A stretch of DNA of 34,508 nucleotides from Microgenomates group bacterium GW2011_GWF2_47_9. GTDB lineage: Bacteria > Patescibacteriota > Microgenomatia > UBA1400 > UBA12108. Shown in pieces: positions 1 through 11,795 of this stretch. The notes under the pieces are model-generated. The model had not been told where the DNA came from. It did no database searches and saw only the letters and a program-made list of their open reading frames with translations. Position 1 is the first letter of the stretch. Every line of letters starts with the position of its first letter. The position numbers and the translations under genes were made by a program. The DNA lies in the NCBI GenBank assembly GCA_001003385.1, contig LCPA01000004.1, forward strand, positions 1 through 34,508, read 5' to 3'.

Positions 1-1
1 A

Positions 2-337
2 CAAATCCAAACCATCGTCAGAAACGCCAAGAGTGTTTCAAGCTGTGACTCAACCAACGATTCGCTGAGCTTCATTGGACCCGACGGCTACACTACCACC
101 ATCTCCCTCGACACCGATGTTGCTCGGATTGCCTCTGTTTCTGCCGCTTATGCAGGCTACCTAACGCCAGCTGACCTAGAAATACCTTCATTCAACATTA
201 CCTGTAGCCCCAACGACTCAGCCCCAGAGTTGGTCTATCTTGATTTTAGTATCAAGAAAGCCAATAACGACGGCGCTCGTTCCTCTGAAGATCCCGTTCT
301 TTCCTTCAAATCCGCCATCCAGTTTCGAAATAACTAG
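2..337 (+). CDS. C-terminal fragment of a pilin/pseudopilin-like secreted protein (5' end outside window)
   Basis: Frame 2 is open from the window edge to TAG at 335-337: QIQTIVRNAKSVSSCDSTNDSLSFIGPDGYTTTISLDTDVARIASVSAAY...SAIQFRNN*. Pilin-like composition and adjacency to pilD; no N-terminal motif visible. Confidence 0.55.
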   Translation, partial: QIQTIVRNAKSVSSCDSTNDSLSFIGPDGYTTTISLDTDVARIASVSAAYAGYLTPADLEIPSFNITCSPNDSAPELVYLDFSIKKANNDGARSSEDPVLSFKSAIQFRNN

Positions 338-1128
338 CCCCAATAATGGAGAATTTTTTCTCCCCAAAGTAGTGTCAGCAATAGCCCAAGTACCATAAAA
401 GGCGCGAAGGGCAGGGTCTGACCAAATTTTTTCTTTCCCGTCATCAAGGCCAAAACGCCGACAACCGCGCCGAGGACAAACCCTCCCCAGATCCCCAAAA
501 GCGTTTTTGGCCACCCCAAGATCAACCCGATAAGAAGTGCCAACACCTCATCCCCTTCACCCATCCCTTTACCCAAAGTCATTTTTCTTAAAGAATAGAA
601 AAATAGGTACGCTCCCACAGCGGTCGCGACAGATTCTCCAAGGTCAGCCCAATGATAAGCTCCCCCCGTTATCAAGATCAACCGGTAAATCAATGTAGTT
701 GCTACCCCAAAATAGACATATCGTGTTGGAATCAAACCATAAAACGCATCGCTAGCCGCAATCATAATGAGAACCACCCCCACCAAGAGCCAATACAAAG
801 GCTGTAGGGTCGCCAAGGGGTGGGATGCCAACCGGAAAAAGAAAGCCCCAACCGCGATCCACCACACAAATAGCGCCCCCACCAACAACTCTACAATCGG
901 GTATTGGATACTAAGGGGCTTGTGACAGCACCTCGATCTTCCTCGATATAGCAAATACGAGAAAATAGGGACCATATCGTACCAACTTAGCTGTTTATGG
1001 CAATGATCACATCTGGACCTACCGGAGACCCAGCTTTTGGACTCTACTGTCCGCATCACAACCACATTCAAAAAACTCCCAACCGAGGCTCCCAAACAGA
1101 ACATGAGTATGTAAACTAACATACTCAC
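334..1128 (-). CDS. pilD: Prepilin peptidase, A24 family
   Basis: GASVGSFLNVVVMR N-terminus, CDHC zinc-motif region, GxGD aspartic protease motif (GMGEGDEVLALLIGLILGW), multiple TM segments. Confidence 0.95.
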   Translation of the reverse strand: MSMLVYILMFCLGASVGSFLNVVVMRTVESKSWVSGRSRCDHCHKQLSWYDMVPIFSYLLYRGRSRCCHKPLSIQYPIVELLVGALFVWWIAVGAFFFRLASHPLATLQPLYWLLVGVVLIMIAASDAFYGLIPTRYVYFGVATTLIYRLILITGGAYHWADLGESVATAVGAYLFFYSLRKMTLGKGMGEGDEVLALLIGLILGWPKTLLGIWGGFVLGAVVGVLALMTGKKKFGQTLPFAPFMVLGLLLTLLWGEKILHYWG

Positions 1129-1160
1129 ATTCTAATTCAATTACTCAGTTTAGGCTAATT

Positions 1161-1817
1161 TTAGGGTAGACAAATCATCTCGCCGGTGCCACCCGTAAAT
1201 ACGGTCGGGTACGTAGCCTGCGATGCCGCTTGTGGGCAAGGGCATGCGTCTTCTGTTGTACAAAATGCCGTCACTCCTGTCGCCGCAAAGTCCGCTCCCC
1301 AGGTCCCGGTTGCACATCTGTCAAACGCTTCCTTCTGGAAAGAACTCGACTCGGGCACAAAGCATGCCGTCACCGCGGGACCGGCCGACTCATCGTTATA
1401 ATAAAGGAAGATCTCTCTTGCCGAACTACCAGTTACTCTGTCAATAAAACTCGACTTCACTTCACTTGTTGTCGTTAGTTCTGCCAATCTGGTCGCCAAA
1501 GAGACCGTCTGATAATCACCTGTCCCGGCTGGCAAATTACCTGACTGGATCGACAAAAAGGGTACATCTGCTGTTGCCGCTACTACTTCATCATCCTCAC
1601 CAGACTGCCATGGGAAATACCCAAGTGACGCATTATAGCGCTCGAGTCCCGATACAAGCTGAGAAGAATCAGATCTTGTCCTCGTGTCTCTTCCTTTTCT
1701 AATTTGCTCCAACGGATTCAAAGTCGCAAGTAGTGCAACCGCCAAAATTCCGATTACCGCAATGACCACCAACAGCTCGATCATCGTAAAACCTTTTCGT
1801 AGATTAAATTTGAGCAT
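1161..1817 (-). CDS. Type IV pilin/pseudopilin
   Basis: Class III signal KGFTMIELLVVIAVIGILAVALLATLNPLEQIRKGRD; SD-like GGGAGGT upstream; Cys-rich C-terminus. Confidence 0.93.
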   Translation of the reverse strand: MLKFNLRKGFTMIELLVVIAVIGILAVALLATLNPLEQIRKGRDTRTRSDSSQLVSGLERYNASLGYFPWQSGEDDEVVAATADVPFLSIQSGNLPAGTGDYQTVSLATRLAELTTTSEVKSSFIDRVTGSSAREIFLYYNDESAGPAVTACFVPESSSFQKEAFDRCATGTWGADFAATGVTAFCTTEDACPCPQAASQATYPTVFTGGTGEMICLP

Positions 1818-1842
1818 AACACCTCCCTTTTGCTATACATCC

Positions 1843-1871
1843 ATATCATCATTCTGTCGACACTTTGTCAA
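1843..1871 (-). promoter_or_regulatory. Putative sigma70-type promoter of the pilin gene
   Basis: Minus strand TTGACA (1871-1866), 17-nt spacer, TGATAT (1848-1843), upstream of the SD-preceded pilin start. Confidence 0.55.
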
Positions 1872-1886
1872 TACGCAAGACCCAGT

Positions 1887-3086
1887 TTAGAAAGTACTAG
1901 TCAAGTTATAAATCGGCACTACAATCGCGACAATCATAAATCCGACCCCAAGCCCTAGCACAATCATAATAACCGGCTCCATCGCAGTCGAGAGGTTTTT
2001 GATCGCATGCTCACTCTCAATCTCAAAATATCCGGCGACCCTGTTTAACACGTCATCCAGTTTCCCGGTCTGCTCCCCGACCGATACCATCTGGGAAACC
2101 AATAATGGGAAAGCCTCGTGTTTTGCGAGCGAGGCGGCTAATGAATTCCCTTTTTCAACGTCCTTCCCGACAACGCTTAGCGCCCGGCTCAACACTTCGT
2201 TATCAACAACATGCTTTACGATCGACAATCCTTCAACCAGCGCAACCCCCGCGCCAGCCAAAAGTGCCAAGGTCCTCGTAAACTCGGCCATGAGCGTCAT
2301 CAGTTTGATCTTGCCAAAAATTGGCAGTCTAAACATCAATTTGTCATAGATTAAAGCCCCAGCCGGAGTTTTCTTCCACATCTTAATGAGGTAGGCAATT
2401 ACAAAGACTGCCGGGACTCCCAAATACCATGTATTAGCGAGAAAATCCGAAAAACTCATGAGTAGCTTGGTAATGACAGGGAGATCCGCATTAAAGTCCT
2501 CATACATTGCCGTCAGTTTCGGCAAAACAAAAATCATCATCACAAGTCCAACTACTAACATTCCCACGAGTACAATGACTGGATAGATTAGTGCTCCCTT
2601 CGTTTTCGCCCGAAATTCTCGTTGTTTCTCCAGGTTATCCGCCAAACGCACCAAAATGGTGTCAAGTACGCCCGCCGCCTCACCCGCCCGCACCAGAGAT
2701 ACATATACTTTCGAGAATACCTCTTCGTGCACAGCCAGTGCATCAGCAAAAGTCGACCCTCCCTCAATCGCCTTCAAAACCTCGCTCAACTTTTTTTGCA
2801 AGGCCGGTTGGCTCTGAATCTGCAGAATTGACATTGCATCCGTCAATGGCAAGCCCGCCGAAATCATGGTCGAGAGCTGGCGGGTAAAATTAACAACATC
2901 ATCAAACTTAATTTTCTCGCCAAAACTTAGTATCCCGCGCCCTGTCTGGTTTAACTCATGCAGTTCGATGATAAAAAGTTTTTGATTGCGAAGAACCTCG
3001 ACTGCCGCTTGCTGATTTTGTGCCTCAACAACCCCCTTGCGGTCCACCCCGTCGTGCGTCTTGGCTTTAAAACGAAAACGCATCAT
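1887..3086 (-). CDS. pilC: Type IV pilus inner-membrane platform protein
   Basis: GspF/PilC family: FTRQLSTMISAGLPLTDAM, repeated GspF domains, 3 TM. Confidence 0.96.
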   Translation of the reverse strand: MMRFRFKAKTHDGVDRKGVVEAQNQQAAVEVLRNQKLFIIELHELNQTGRGILSFGEKIKFDDVVNFTRQLSTMISAGLPLTDAMSILQIQSQPALQKKLSEVLKAIEGGSTFADALAVHEEVFSKVYVSLVRAGEAAGVLDTILVRLADNLEKQREFRAKTKGALIYPVIVLVGMLVVGLVMMIFVLPKLTAMYEDFNADLPVITKLLMSFSDFLANTWYLGVPAVFVIAYLIKMWKKTPAGALIYDKLMFRLPIFGKIKLMTLMAEFTRTLALLAGAGVALVEGLSIVKHVVDNEVLSRALSVVGKDVEKGNSLAASLAKHEAFPLLVSQMVSVGEQTGKLDDVLNRVAGYFEIESEHAIKNLSTAMEPVIMIVLGLGVGFMIVAIVVPIYNLTSTF

Positions 3087-3088
3087 TA

Positions 3089-4150
3089 CTATCTCTCCCT
3101 CGCCAATAACCTATTTAATTCCTCGAGGTTCATCGCGTACTCACGCGCTGTTTCCATTGTCACCCGTTTCATCCGGAAAGCCTCCGCTAGAGCCATTTCC
3201 AAAGTCCTCATCCCGACATCCCCCGAAGTCTGCATCACATTGGTCAACATATGTGTTTTCCCATCTCTTACCGTCGAGCGAACTGCCGGCGTCGCAAGTA
3301 GGATCTCGACTATCGCAGTTCTTGCATTGTCAACCGATGGGACCAACCTCTGGGCCAACACAGCCTCAAGCACACTTGAAAGTTGAGATCTGACTTGCGC
3401 TTGCTGATCTTCTGGGAAAACGTCCACGATCCGGTCGATTGTCTGGGGAGCATTATTGGTATGCAAGGTGGCAAAGACCAAATGTCCCGTCTCGGCAATG
3501 GTAAGGGCCGCCTCGATGGTCTCATAGTCCCGCATCTCTCCAATCAAGACCACGTTCGGATCTTCCCGCAGGACGCTCTTTAAAGCCACATCCCAGGAAT
3601 GCGTATCGGAGTGCAACTCTCGCTGGGAAATAAGGCTCTTTATTGGTGTATGGACAAACTCAACTGGGTCCTCGATCGTGACAATGTGTTCCGAGCGTTC
3701 TCGATTTATTTTGTCTATCATCGCGGCCAAGGTCGTTGACTTTCCGTGGCCGGTCGGCCCCGTTACAAGTACCAAGCCCTGTTTCAAACTGGTCAGGTCG
3801 CCAATTATCTTCGGCAGTCCCAAGTCCTCGATACTTTTGATGTTGGGAGGAACAAAACGCAATGCCGCCGCCACATTCCCTTTTTCATGATAGGCATTTA
3901 CCCTAAACCGCTCGCCAGACGTAAGAGAATAAGAAAAGTCTAGTTCTCGATCAACATTCAAAAGTTCTCTCTGCTGTTCCTCCAAGAGGGGATTCAGCAT
4001 GGTTTTGAGTGCCTCCGGCGTCAAAATTGCGCTCTCCGGGACCGGGACCAGCTTCCCATGGAACCGAAGATATGGCTGAGAACCCACCATCAGGTGGACA
4101 TCCGAAGCCTGATACTGCACACACATTTTGAGTATTTTTTCTAAATCCAT
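3089..4150 (-). CDS. pilT: Twitching motility retraction ATPase
   Basis: Walker A GPTGHGKSTT, Asp box TIEDPVEFVH, GEMRDYETIEAALTIAETGHLVFATLHTN. Confidence 0.96.
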   Translation of the reverse strand: MDLEKILKMCVQYQASDVHLMVGSQPYLRFHGKLVPVPESAILTPEALKTMLNPLLEEQQRELLNVDRELDFSYSLTSGERFRVNAYHEKGNVAAALRFVPPNIKSIEDLGLPKIIGDLTSLKQGLVLVTGPTGHGKSTTLAAMIDKINRERSEHIVTIEDPVEFVHTPIKSLISQRELHSDTHSWDVALKSVLREDPNVVLIGEMRDYETIEAALTIAETGHLVFATLHTNNAPQTIDRIVDVFPEDQQAQVRSQLSSVLEAVLAQRLVPSVDNARTAIVEILLATPAVRSTVRDGKTHMLTNVMQTSGDVGMRTLEMALAEAFRMKRVTMETAREYAMNLEELNRLLARER

Positions 4151-4189
4151 TTTTTTGTCCCCCTTTTACTTTACACTTTTTTTACTTTT

Positions 4190-5905
4190 TCAAGTATGCG
4201 CGACCCGCATCACTTCCTCGATCGAAGTAATGCCTTCCAAAGCCTTAAGATATCCATCCTGTGTCATTAAAACCATCCCGTCTAGAACAGCCGCTTTCTC
4301 GATCTCACTTGCCGGCGACCGCTCCAAGATGAGCTTCGCCACCCGCTCGCTGACCCGTAGTACCTCAAAAATCCCAATCCTTCCCTTATAACCAGAGTCG
4401 CCACACTTCTCACACTTCTTCCCTCGATAAAGCGTAATCGGCTTTCCCCCACTTGTTGAAACAAATGAATCAAACAATGGCCCTAACACACTCTTCAACT
4501 CCTCAACTAGTGGGGCAGGGGGGGTATAGGATTCCTTGCAGTCCTCACAAATCTTGCGCACCACCCTTTGCGCGACTACACACGTGATCGAGCTAGCAAG
4601 AAGAAACGGCTCGGCCTGCATATCCAAAAGCCTTGGCAATGCCCCAGAGGAAGAATTCGTATGCAAAGTCGAGAAGACCAAGTGTCCCGTCAAACTAGCC
4701 TGGATTGCCAAATCTGCAGTCTCGTTGTCGCGAATTTCACCGACCATGATAATGTTGGGGTCCTGTCGCAAAAACGACCGGAGTCCACTTGCAAACGTCA
4801 AACCAGCCTTAGTATTGATCTGCACTTGGTTGACCCCATCCATCTGGTACTCGACAGGATCCTCCAAGGTTACGATGTTTACTTTGGGTGTGTTTAAGAT
4901 ATGCACAAGCGAATAAAGGGTAGTTGTTTTGCCAGAACCAGTCGGACCGGTAATCAATATAATCCCGTGTGGGACCCTGACTGATTCCTCCAAGTTCTTT
5001 AGAGCCGCCGCCCGTAACCCCAAATCCGATAGGGTAGGGACATTCCGGCTTTTTCTCAAAAGCCGCATCACAATCTTCTCTCCATCAACGGTCGGCAAAC
5101 TCGACACACGCAAGTCAACCTCCTGCTCATCTGCCAAAAAAGTAAACCTGCCATCTTGAGGTAATCTCCGCTCATCTATTTTGAGACCCGACAAAATCTT
5201 CACCCGCGACACGACCGCCTCATGAACTCGCTTGGGTAAGACAAGTTTTTCCTGCAAGATTCCGTCAATTCTGTACCTGACCCTGGTGTGATCCTCCAAA
5301 GGCTCGATATGGACATCGCTCGCCCTCGCATTCATGGCAAACTCAAGCACCGTCGCCACAATTTTGGCAATCGGCGCCTCCTTAATCACTTCCCCGATCT
5401 TAGTCACGTCAACAATTCGTTTACGCAGACCATCATCCTGGTTTTCCTTCAGTACCTGGCTTACCTCAGCCGACAAGCTTTGGGCATAGCGATGCGGAAT
5501 CTCCTCGACAAGCTCGCTTTCCATGGTCATGAATGGCTTAACCTTGCTCCCACTCTTTGCCTCCAAGAACGCGATGGTTTGCAAATCCAAAGGATTTGCC
5601 ATCGCAACCGACAACAAGTGTGTTTTCACATCATAAGCAAAGGGCAAAACTTTGTAGCGGATCGCGACCGACTCTGGGATCTTCGATAATGCCTCTGGAC
5701 TCGATGCCAAACCAGCCAAGGTCATGTAGGGGACATTAAACACCTTCGCTCTTGCCTTCACGATCTCCGCTTCATCGATCAGTCCAGATGAGAGCAATAA
5801 ATCGTCAACCGGAGTTCCGCTCTTTAAGCTTTCCTGTTTCAGGCGTTGGTAATTTTCCTCACTAAGCAAACCGTCCTTATGAAGAACGAGGGCAAGATCT
5901 TGCAT
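4190..5905 (-). CDS. pilB: Type IV pilus assembly ATPase PilB/GspE
   Basis: Walker A GPTGSGKTTT, TLEDPVEYQ, GEIRDNETADLAIQASLTGHLVFSTLHTN, CX2C...CX2C zinc region. ORF track begins at a TTG at 5941; I prefer the ATG at 5905 because the TTG lies in a promoter -35. Confidence 0.93.
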   Translation of the reverse strand: MQDLALVLHKDGLLSEENYQRLKQESLKSGTPVDDLLLSSGLIDEAEIVKARAKVFNVPYMTLAGLASSPEALSKIPESVAIRYKVLPFAYDVKTHLLSVAMANPLDLQTIAFLEAKSGSKVKPFMTMESELVEEIPHRYAQSLSAEVSQVLKENQDDGLRKRIVDVTKIGEVIKEAPIAKIVATVLEFAMNARASDVHIEPLEDHTRVRYRIDGILQEKLVLPKRVHEAVVSRVKILSGLKIDERRLPQDGRFTFLADEQEVDLRVSSLPTVDGEKIVMRLLRKSRNVPTLSDLGLRAAALKNLEESVRVPHGIILITGPTGSGKTTTLYSLVHILNTPKVNIVTLEDPVEYQMDGVNQVQINTKAGLTFASGLRSFLRQDPNIIMVGEIRDNETADLAIQASLTGHLVFSTLHTNSSSGALPRLLDMQAEPFLLASSITCVVAQRVVRKICEDCKESYTPPAPLVEELKSVLGPLFDSFVSTSGGKPITLYRGKKCEKCGDSGYKGRIGIFEVLRVSERVAKLILERSPASEIEKAAVLDGMVLMTQDGYLKALEGITSIEEVMRVAHT

Positions 5906-5911
5906 ACCTCT

Positions 5912-5941
5912 AAGTATTGCAAGTTTAGCGATTTTTTGCAA
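5912..5941 (-). promoter_or_regulatory. Putative promoter of pilB (near-leaderless)
   Basis: Minus strand TTGCAA-N17-AATACT followed 7 nt later by ATG at 5905. Confidence 0.5.
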
Positions 5942-5963
5942 TGAACGAACTCAAGAAATCTGC

Positions 5964-5969
5964 TAAACT
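5964..5969 (+). promoter_or_regulatory. Putative -10 element 6 nt upstream of the delta'-like start
   Basis: TAAACT-cgccct-ATG(5976); no SD in between. Confidence 0.4.
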
Positions 5970-5975
5970 CGCCCT

Positions 5976-6623
5976 ATGGACAAGTTTATTTATCACGGTG
6001 GCACGGATAAGAGCAGGAAAGAACAAATTGAAAAAGACTTTCCCCTCGACCAAATGACACTTTACAAGCTAAGTCCCATAAGAGCCTCAATCGGGGTCAA
6101 AGAAGTAAGAGAGTTAATTAGCTCGATCGCAAGCACATCAATCCGACCCAAGCTTGTCTATATCGAATCTGCCGACCTCTTAACAAACGCCGCGGAGAAC
6201 GCGCTCCTAAAGACTTTGGAAGAGCCTCCCTCTGATACCAAACTAGTTCTATCCTGTGACAACCTCCTCTCGCTCTTACCAACAATCCGCTCTCGCTGTC
6301 AAAGTGTGCGGGTACAAACTCAAAAAGGTTTAGAGCTCGAAGAAAATCTCTCGATTTTCAAAGAATGTATGCAGGCAAGCCCAGGAGTCAGGATCAATCT
6401 TGCCGATTCATTTTCTCCAGATCGCGAAACCAACCTCCTCTATCTCAATCGAGTCCTCACTAGTTTAAGACCCAAACTTTCTTCAACGACAGGCTCCTCA
6501 CTCCAAATCATCCTCCAAATCGCCTCTGCCTGCACCCAAGCTTACGAAGAGTTAAAAGCCAACTGCAACGTAAGACTTGTCCTCTACAACCTTTTTCTTG
6601 CCTTACCCAAAACGAGAGGTTAG
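5976..6623 (+). CDS. holB: DNA polymerase III delta'-like clamp loader subunit lacking a P-loop
   Basis: KLVYIESADLLTNAAENALLKTLEEPPSDTKLVLSCDNLLSLLPTIRSRCQSV is typical of DnaX/HolB AAA+ (sensor region); short N-terminus without Walker A. Confidence 0.75.
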   Translation: MDKFIYHGGTDKSRKEQIEKDFPLDQMTLYKLSPIRASIGVKEVRELISSIASTSIRPKLVYIESADLLTNAAENALLKTLEEPPSDTKLVLSCDNLLSLLPTIRSRCQSVRVQTQKGLELEENLSIFKECMQASPGVRINLADSFSPDRETNLLYLNRVLTSLRPKLSSTTGSSLQIILQIASACTQAYEELKANCNVRLVLYNLFLALPKTRG

Positions 6624-6691
6624 TCGCTCTGGACTCCCCAGTATACCTCTGGTAAAATGGTTTGTGGTATAGTCAATCTTTGCGATTATAG

Positions 6692-8647
<1,956 letters not shown>

Positions 8648-8656
8648 GGAGGTCAT

Positions 8657-9142
8657 ATGGACACCATTAAAGTCTTTATCGAAATTCCCGCTGGGGGGAA
8701 AGTAAAGTACGAAAGGGACGAAGAAACTGGCATGTTGATGTGTGATCGCATCTTGCACACCCCCATGTTCTATCCATTCAATTACGGCTTTGTTCTCGAT
8801 AGTCGTGGAGAAGATGGCGATCCTACCGACATTGTCCTCTTAGCCTCTCAAGAACTCCAAGTTGGTTGTGGAATCAAAGCTAAACTAATCGGTATGCTTG
8901 AAATGGAAGATGAAGAAGGCATAGACACCAAACTTATCGCCGTCCCCATCGAAAAAGTCGATCCAATTTTTGGCGCTTGGCAAGATTCTTCAGACATTCC
9001 CGCCCACACCAAACTAATGATCAAACACTTTTTCGATCACTACAAAGATCTAGAACCCGGCAAATTTGTCAAAACTGGCAAATTCCTTGATCGAGAAAGC
9101 GCCGAAAAAGTCCTGTTAGCTGACATGAAAAGAGGAGGATAG
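8657..9142 (+). CDS. ppa: Inorganic pyrophosphatase (family I)
   Basis: [44 protein letters not shown]; preceded by a strong SD AAGGAGGT. Confidence 0.96.
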   Translation: MDTIKVFIEIPAGGKVKYERDEETGMLMCDRILHTPMFYPFNYGFVLDSRGEDGDPTDIVLLASQELQVGCGIKAKLIGMLEMEDEEGIDTKLIAVPIEKVDPIFGAWQDSSDIPAHTKLMIKHFFDHYKDLEPGKFVKTGKFLDRESAEKVLLADMKRGG

Positions 9143-11795
9143 TGAGCGACGAAGACACAAACATTCTAAAACCTCTAACCCTTGGTGATGACCAGGTTGA
9201 GCCGGTGAAAGTTGAGGAAGGCGACGAAGACGATTTTTTGAACATCGTCCTAAATCCTGTTGCCACTCAATTCGGGCGTATCGCGCCAGTCAAGATTACG
9301 AACGAGATGAAAAAGGCTTACCTCGACTATGCCATGTCAGTCATTGTCTCCCGCGCCCTTCCCGACGTTCGAGACGGGTTAAAGCCTGTCCACCGCCGCA
9401 TTCTCTACGCAATGAAGGAGCTCGGACTCTCTCACTCCAGTAAATACAAAAAATCGGCTCGTATAGTAGGAGAGGTTTTAGGTAAGTATCACCCTCACGG
9501 TGATACTGCCGTGTACGACGCCATGGTACGTCTTGCTCAGGACTTTTCCATGCGCTACCCTCTGGTTGACGGCCAAGGAAACTTTGGTTCAGTCGACGGA
9601 GATTCTCCCGCCGCCATGCGTTATACCGAAGCGAGGCTCTCCAAAATTACTCAAGAACTCCTCCTTGATCTAGACAAAGAAACGGTTAGCTGGATCGACA
9701 ACTTCGATGGCACCGTCCAAGAACCAACCGTTATGCCTGCCAAACTCCCAAACTTGCTCCTTATGGGCTCCGACGGAATCGCTGTCGGTATGGCCACCAA
9801 AATCCCCCCGCACAACTTAATCGAAGTAGTCGGGGCCATCAAAACCCTCATCGCCCGCGGCCAATCACTTCGAGCCGAGGAGATAAAGGACGCCGATCTT
9901 GAGAATACCAAACCAGAAGTATTGTCAGGAGAGTTTGAGACATCAGCCACAGTCGAAGAGCTCCTCGACTCCATCCAAGGCCCAGACTTTCCGACCGGCG
10001 GTATTATCTACGACTGGTCTGCGATAGCGGAAGTCTACTCGACAGGCAAAGGCAAAGTCGTCACTCGAGCCGAAGCTAATATCGAAGAGTCTAAGACCGG
10101 CAAATTTCAGATTGTGGTCACCGAGATCCCATACCAAGTCAACAAAGCCAAACTTGTCAGTAAAATCGCCGACCTAGTCCGAGACAAGAAAATCGAAGGC
10201 ATCTCCGACCTTCGTGACGAATCTGACCGTGAAGGAATGCGGATAGTTATCGAACTAAAGAAAGCCGCAAAGCCCAAGAGTGTCCTCAACAATCTTTTCA
10301 AACACACCGAACTTCAAACCAGCTTCCCCGCCAACATGGTCGCCCTCGATGACCGAGGCACCCCCCACCTCATGAATCTCAAGTCTATTCTCACCTACAG
10401 TTCGAACTCAAGGCTACCAGGGCTAGACTCCACATTCTCGAAGGTTACCTCAAAGCCCTCGACCACCTCGACGAAGTAATTGAAACCATTAAGTCTAGCA
10501 AAGATTCCGACGACGCCAAGAAAAACCTTATCGAAAAATTTGGCTTCAGCGAAATCCAGGCGGTTGCAATCCTAGATCTTCAGCTACGAAAACTCTCGGC
10601 TCTAGAAAGGCAAAAAATTCAAGAAGAATACGACGAACTTTTGGCGACGATCACGAGACTTATCACTCTCCTTCGTGATCCTATTGCCATTCTAAACGTC
10701 ATCGTGAGCGAACTAGAAGAGCTAGTCAAAGTCTACGGCGACGCAAGGAAAACCAAGGTTGTTAAATCAAAGTTGGGTGAATTCTCGGAAGAGGACCTGG
10801 TGGCCAAAGAGGACAATCTGGTTGCGATTACCAAAGAGGGATACGTCAAGCGGATGCCACTTGGTACTTATCGCTCTCAACGAAGAGGGGGTAAAGGAGT
10901 GATGGGGATGACTACCAAGGACGAAGACGAAATTCTTCACTTAACTGTCGGTAATACTCACGATTTCGCACTTTTCTTTACCAACACCGGTAAAGTATTT
11001 ATGAACCGCGTCTTCGAATTGCCAGAAGGTAGTAGACAAGCCAAGGGGCAGGCAATCATCAACCTCATTAACATCGAGCAAGACGAAAAAGTCATGGCTC
11101 TCATGACAATTCCAGGAGGTACACTCGAAAGCAAGAACCACTTTATTACAATGGTAACTAAAAAAGGCTTGGTCAAAAAAACCCCGATTAGTGAATATGC
11201 CAGTATCCGATCGGGCGGCAAGATAGGCATTAACCTCAAAGACAATGACGAGTTGGTCCGAGCTCAAGTCACGAACGGAGAAAACTACCTTCTCCTCGTC
11301 ACTCGGGACGGGAAATCAATCAAATTCAAAGAATCCGATGTCAATCCAACAGGGAGAGACACCATGGGAGTCAAGGGTATCGCCCTTAAGAAAGATGATT
11401 TTGTCATCGCGGCCGAAACCTTTGAAATCATGCCAGCTCGCCCCGACGATAAGCGGCGTAAATTCTACCGCGAAATCCTCCTTGTCACCGAAAACGGGAT
11501 TGGCAAGCGAACCGACGTCTCTGAATACCCCGAACAAAAGAGGGGAGGGCAGGGGGTCAAAGTTGCCGAGCTAACCGATAAGACTGGGAAAGTTGCCGCC
11601 GCCCAGATGGTGAGTGAAGTTGATCTTCAGTTAGTCATGACTACCAAAAGCGCCCAGGTCATCAAACTCCCCATGAAGAATATCAAAGTCTTGGGACGAT
11701 CTACCCAAGGCGTAATCCTTATGCGACCAACCAAAGGCGACAAAGTAACCTCAATTACCACACTACAAGAAGAGGAAGAAGAGGGAGTTGTTTGA
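9142..11795 (+). pseudogene. gyrA: DNA gyrase subunit A, apparently frameshifted by a ~40-nt deletion near 10398 (real mutation or assembly error)
   Basis: 9142..10479 carries the N-terminal domain through the catalytic Tyr ([12 protein letters not shown]). The frame then shifts: [33 protein letters not shown] continues in the frame of the second ORF from 10398 and runs to 11795, including the GyrA box QRRGGKG. Confidence 0.9.

Noticed and set aside
218-514. Minus ORF 218-514 (98 aa)
   Set aside because: Overlaps the 3' ends of the pilin-like gene and pilD in another frame with no recognisable domain.
1186-1702. Several plus-strand ORFs (1186-1401, 1223-1447, 1230-1478, 1466-1702) opposite the pilin gene, and similar antisense ORFs throughout the track
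   Set aside because: They lie antisense to clearly conserved genes, have no recognisable domains and low-complexity translations; treated as spurious.
10641-11795. Treating the second gyrA ORF as an independent ParC-like or stand-alone GyrA C-terminal gene
   Set aside because: Homology continues upstream of 10641 in the same frame to 10398 and joins the N-terminal half exactly with a 40-nt gap, so one broken gyrA is simpler.
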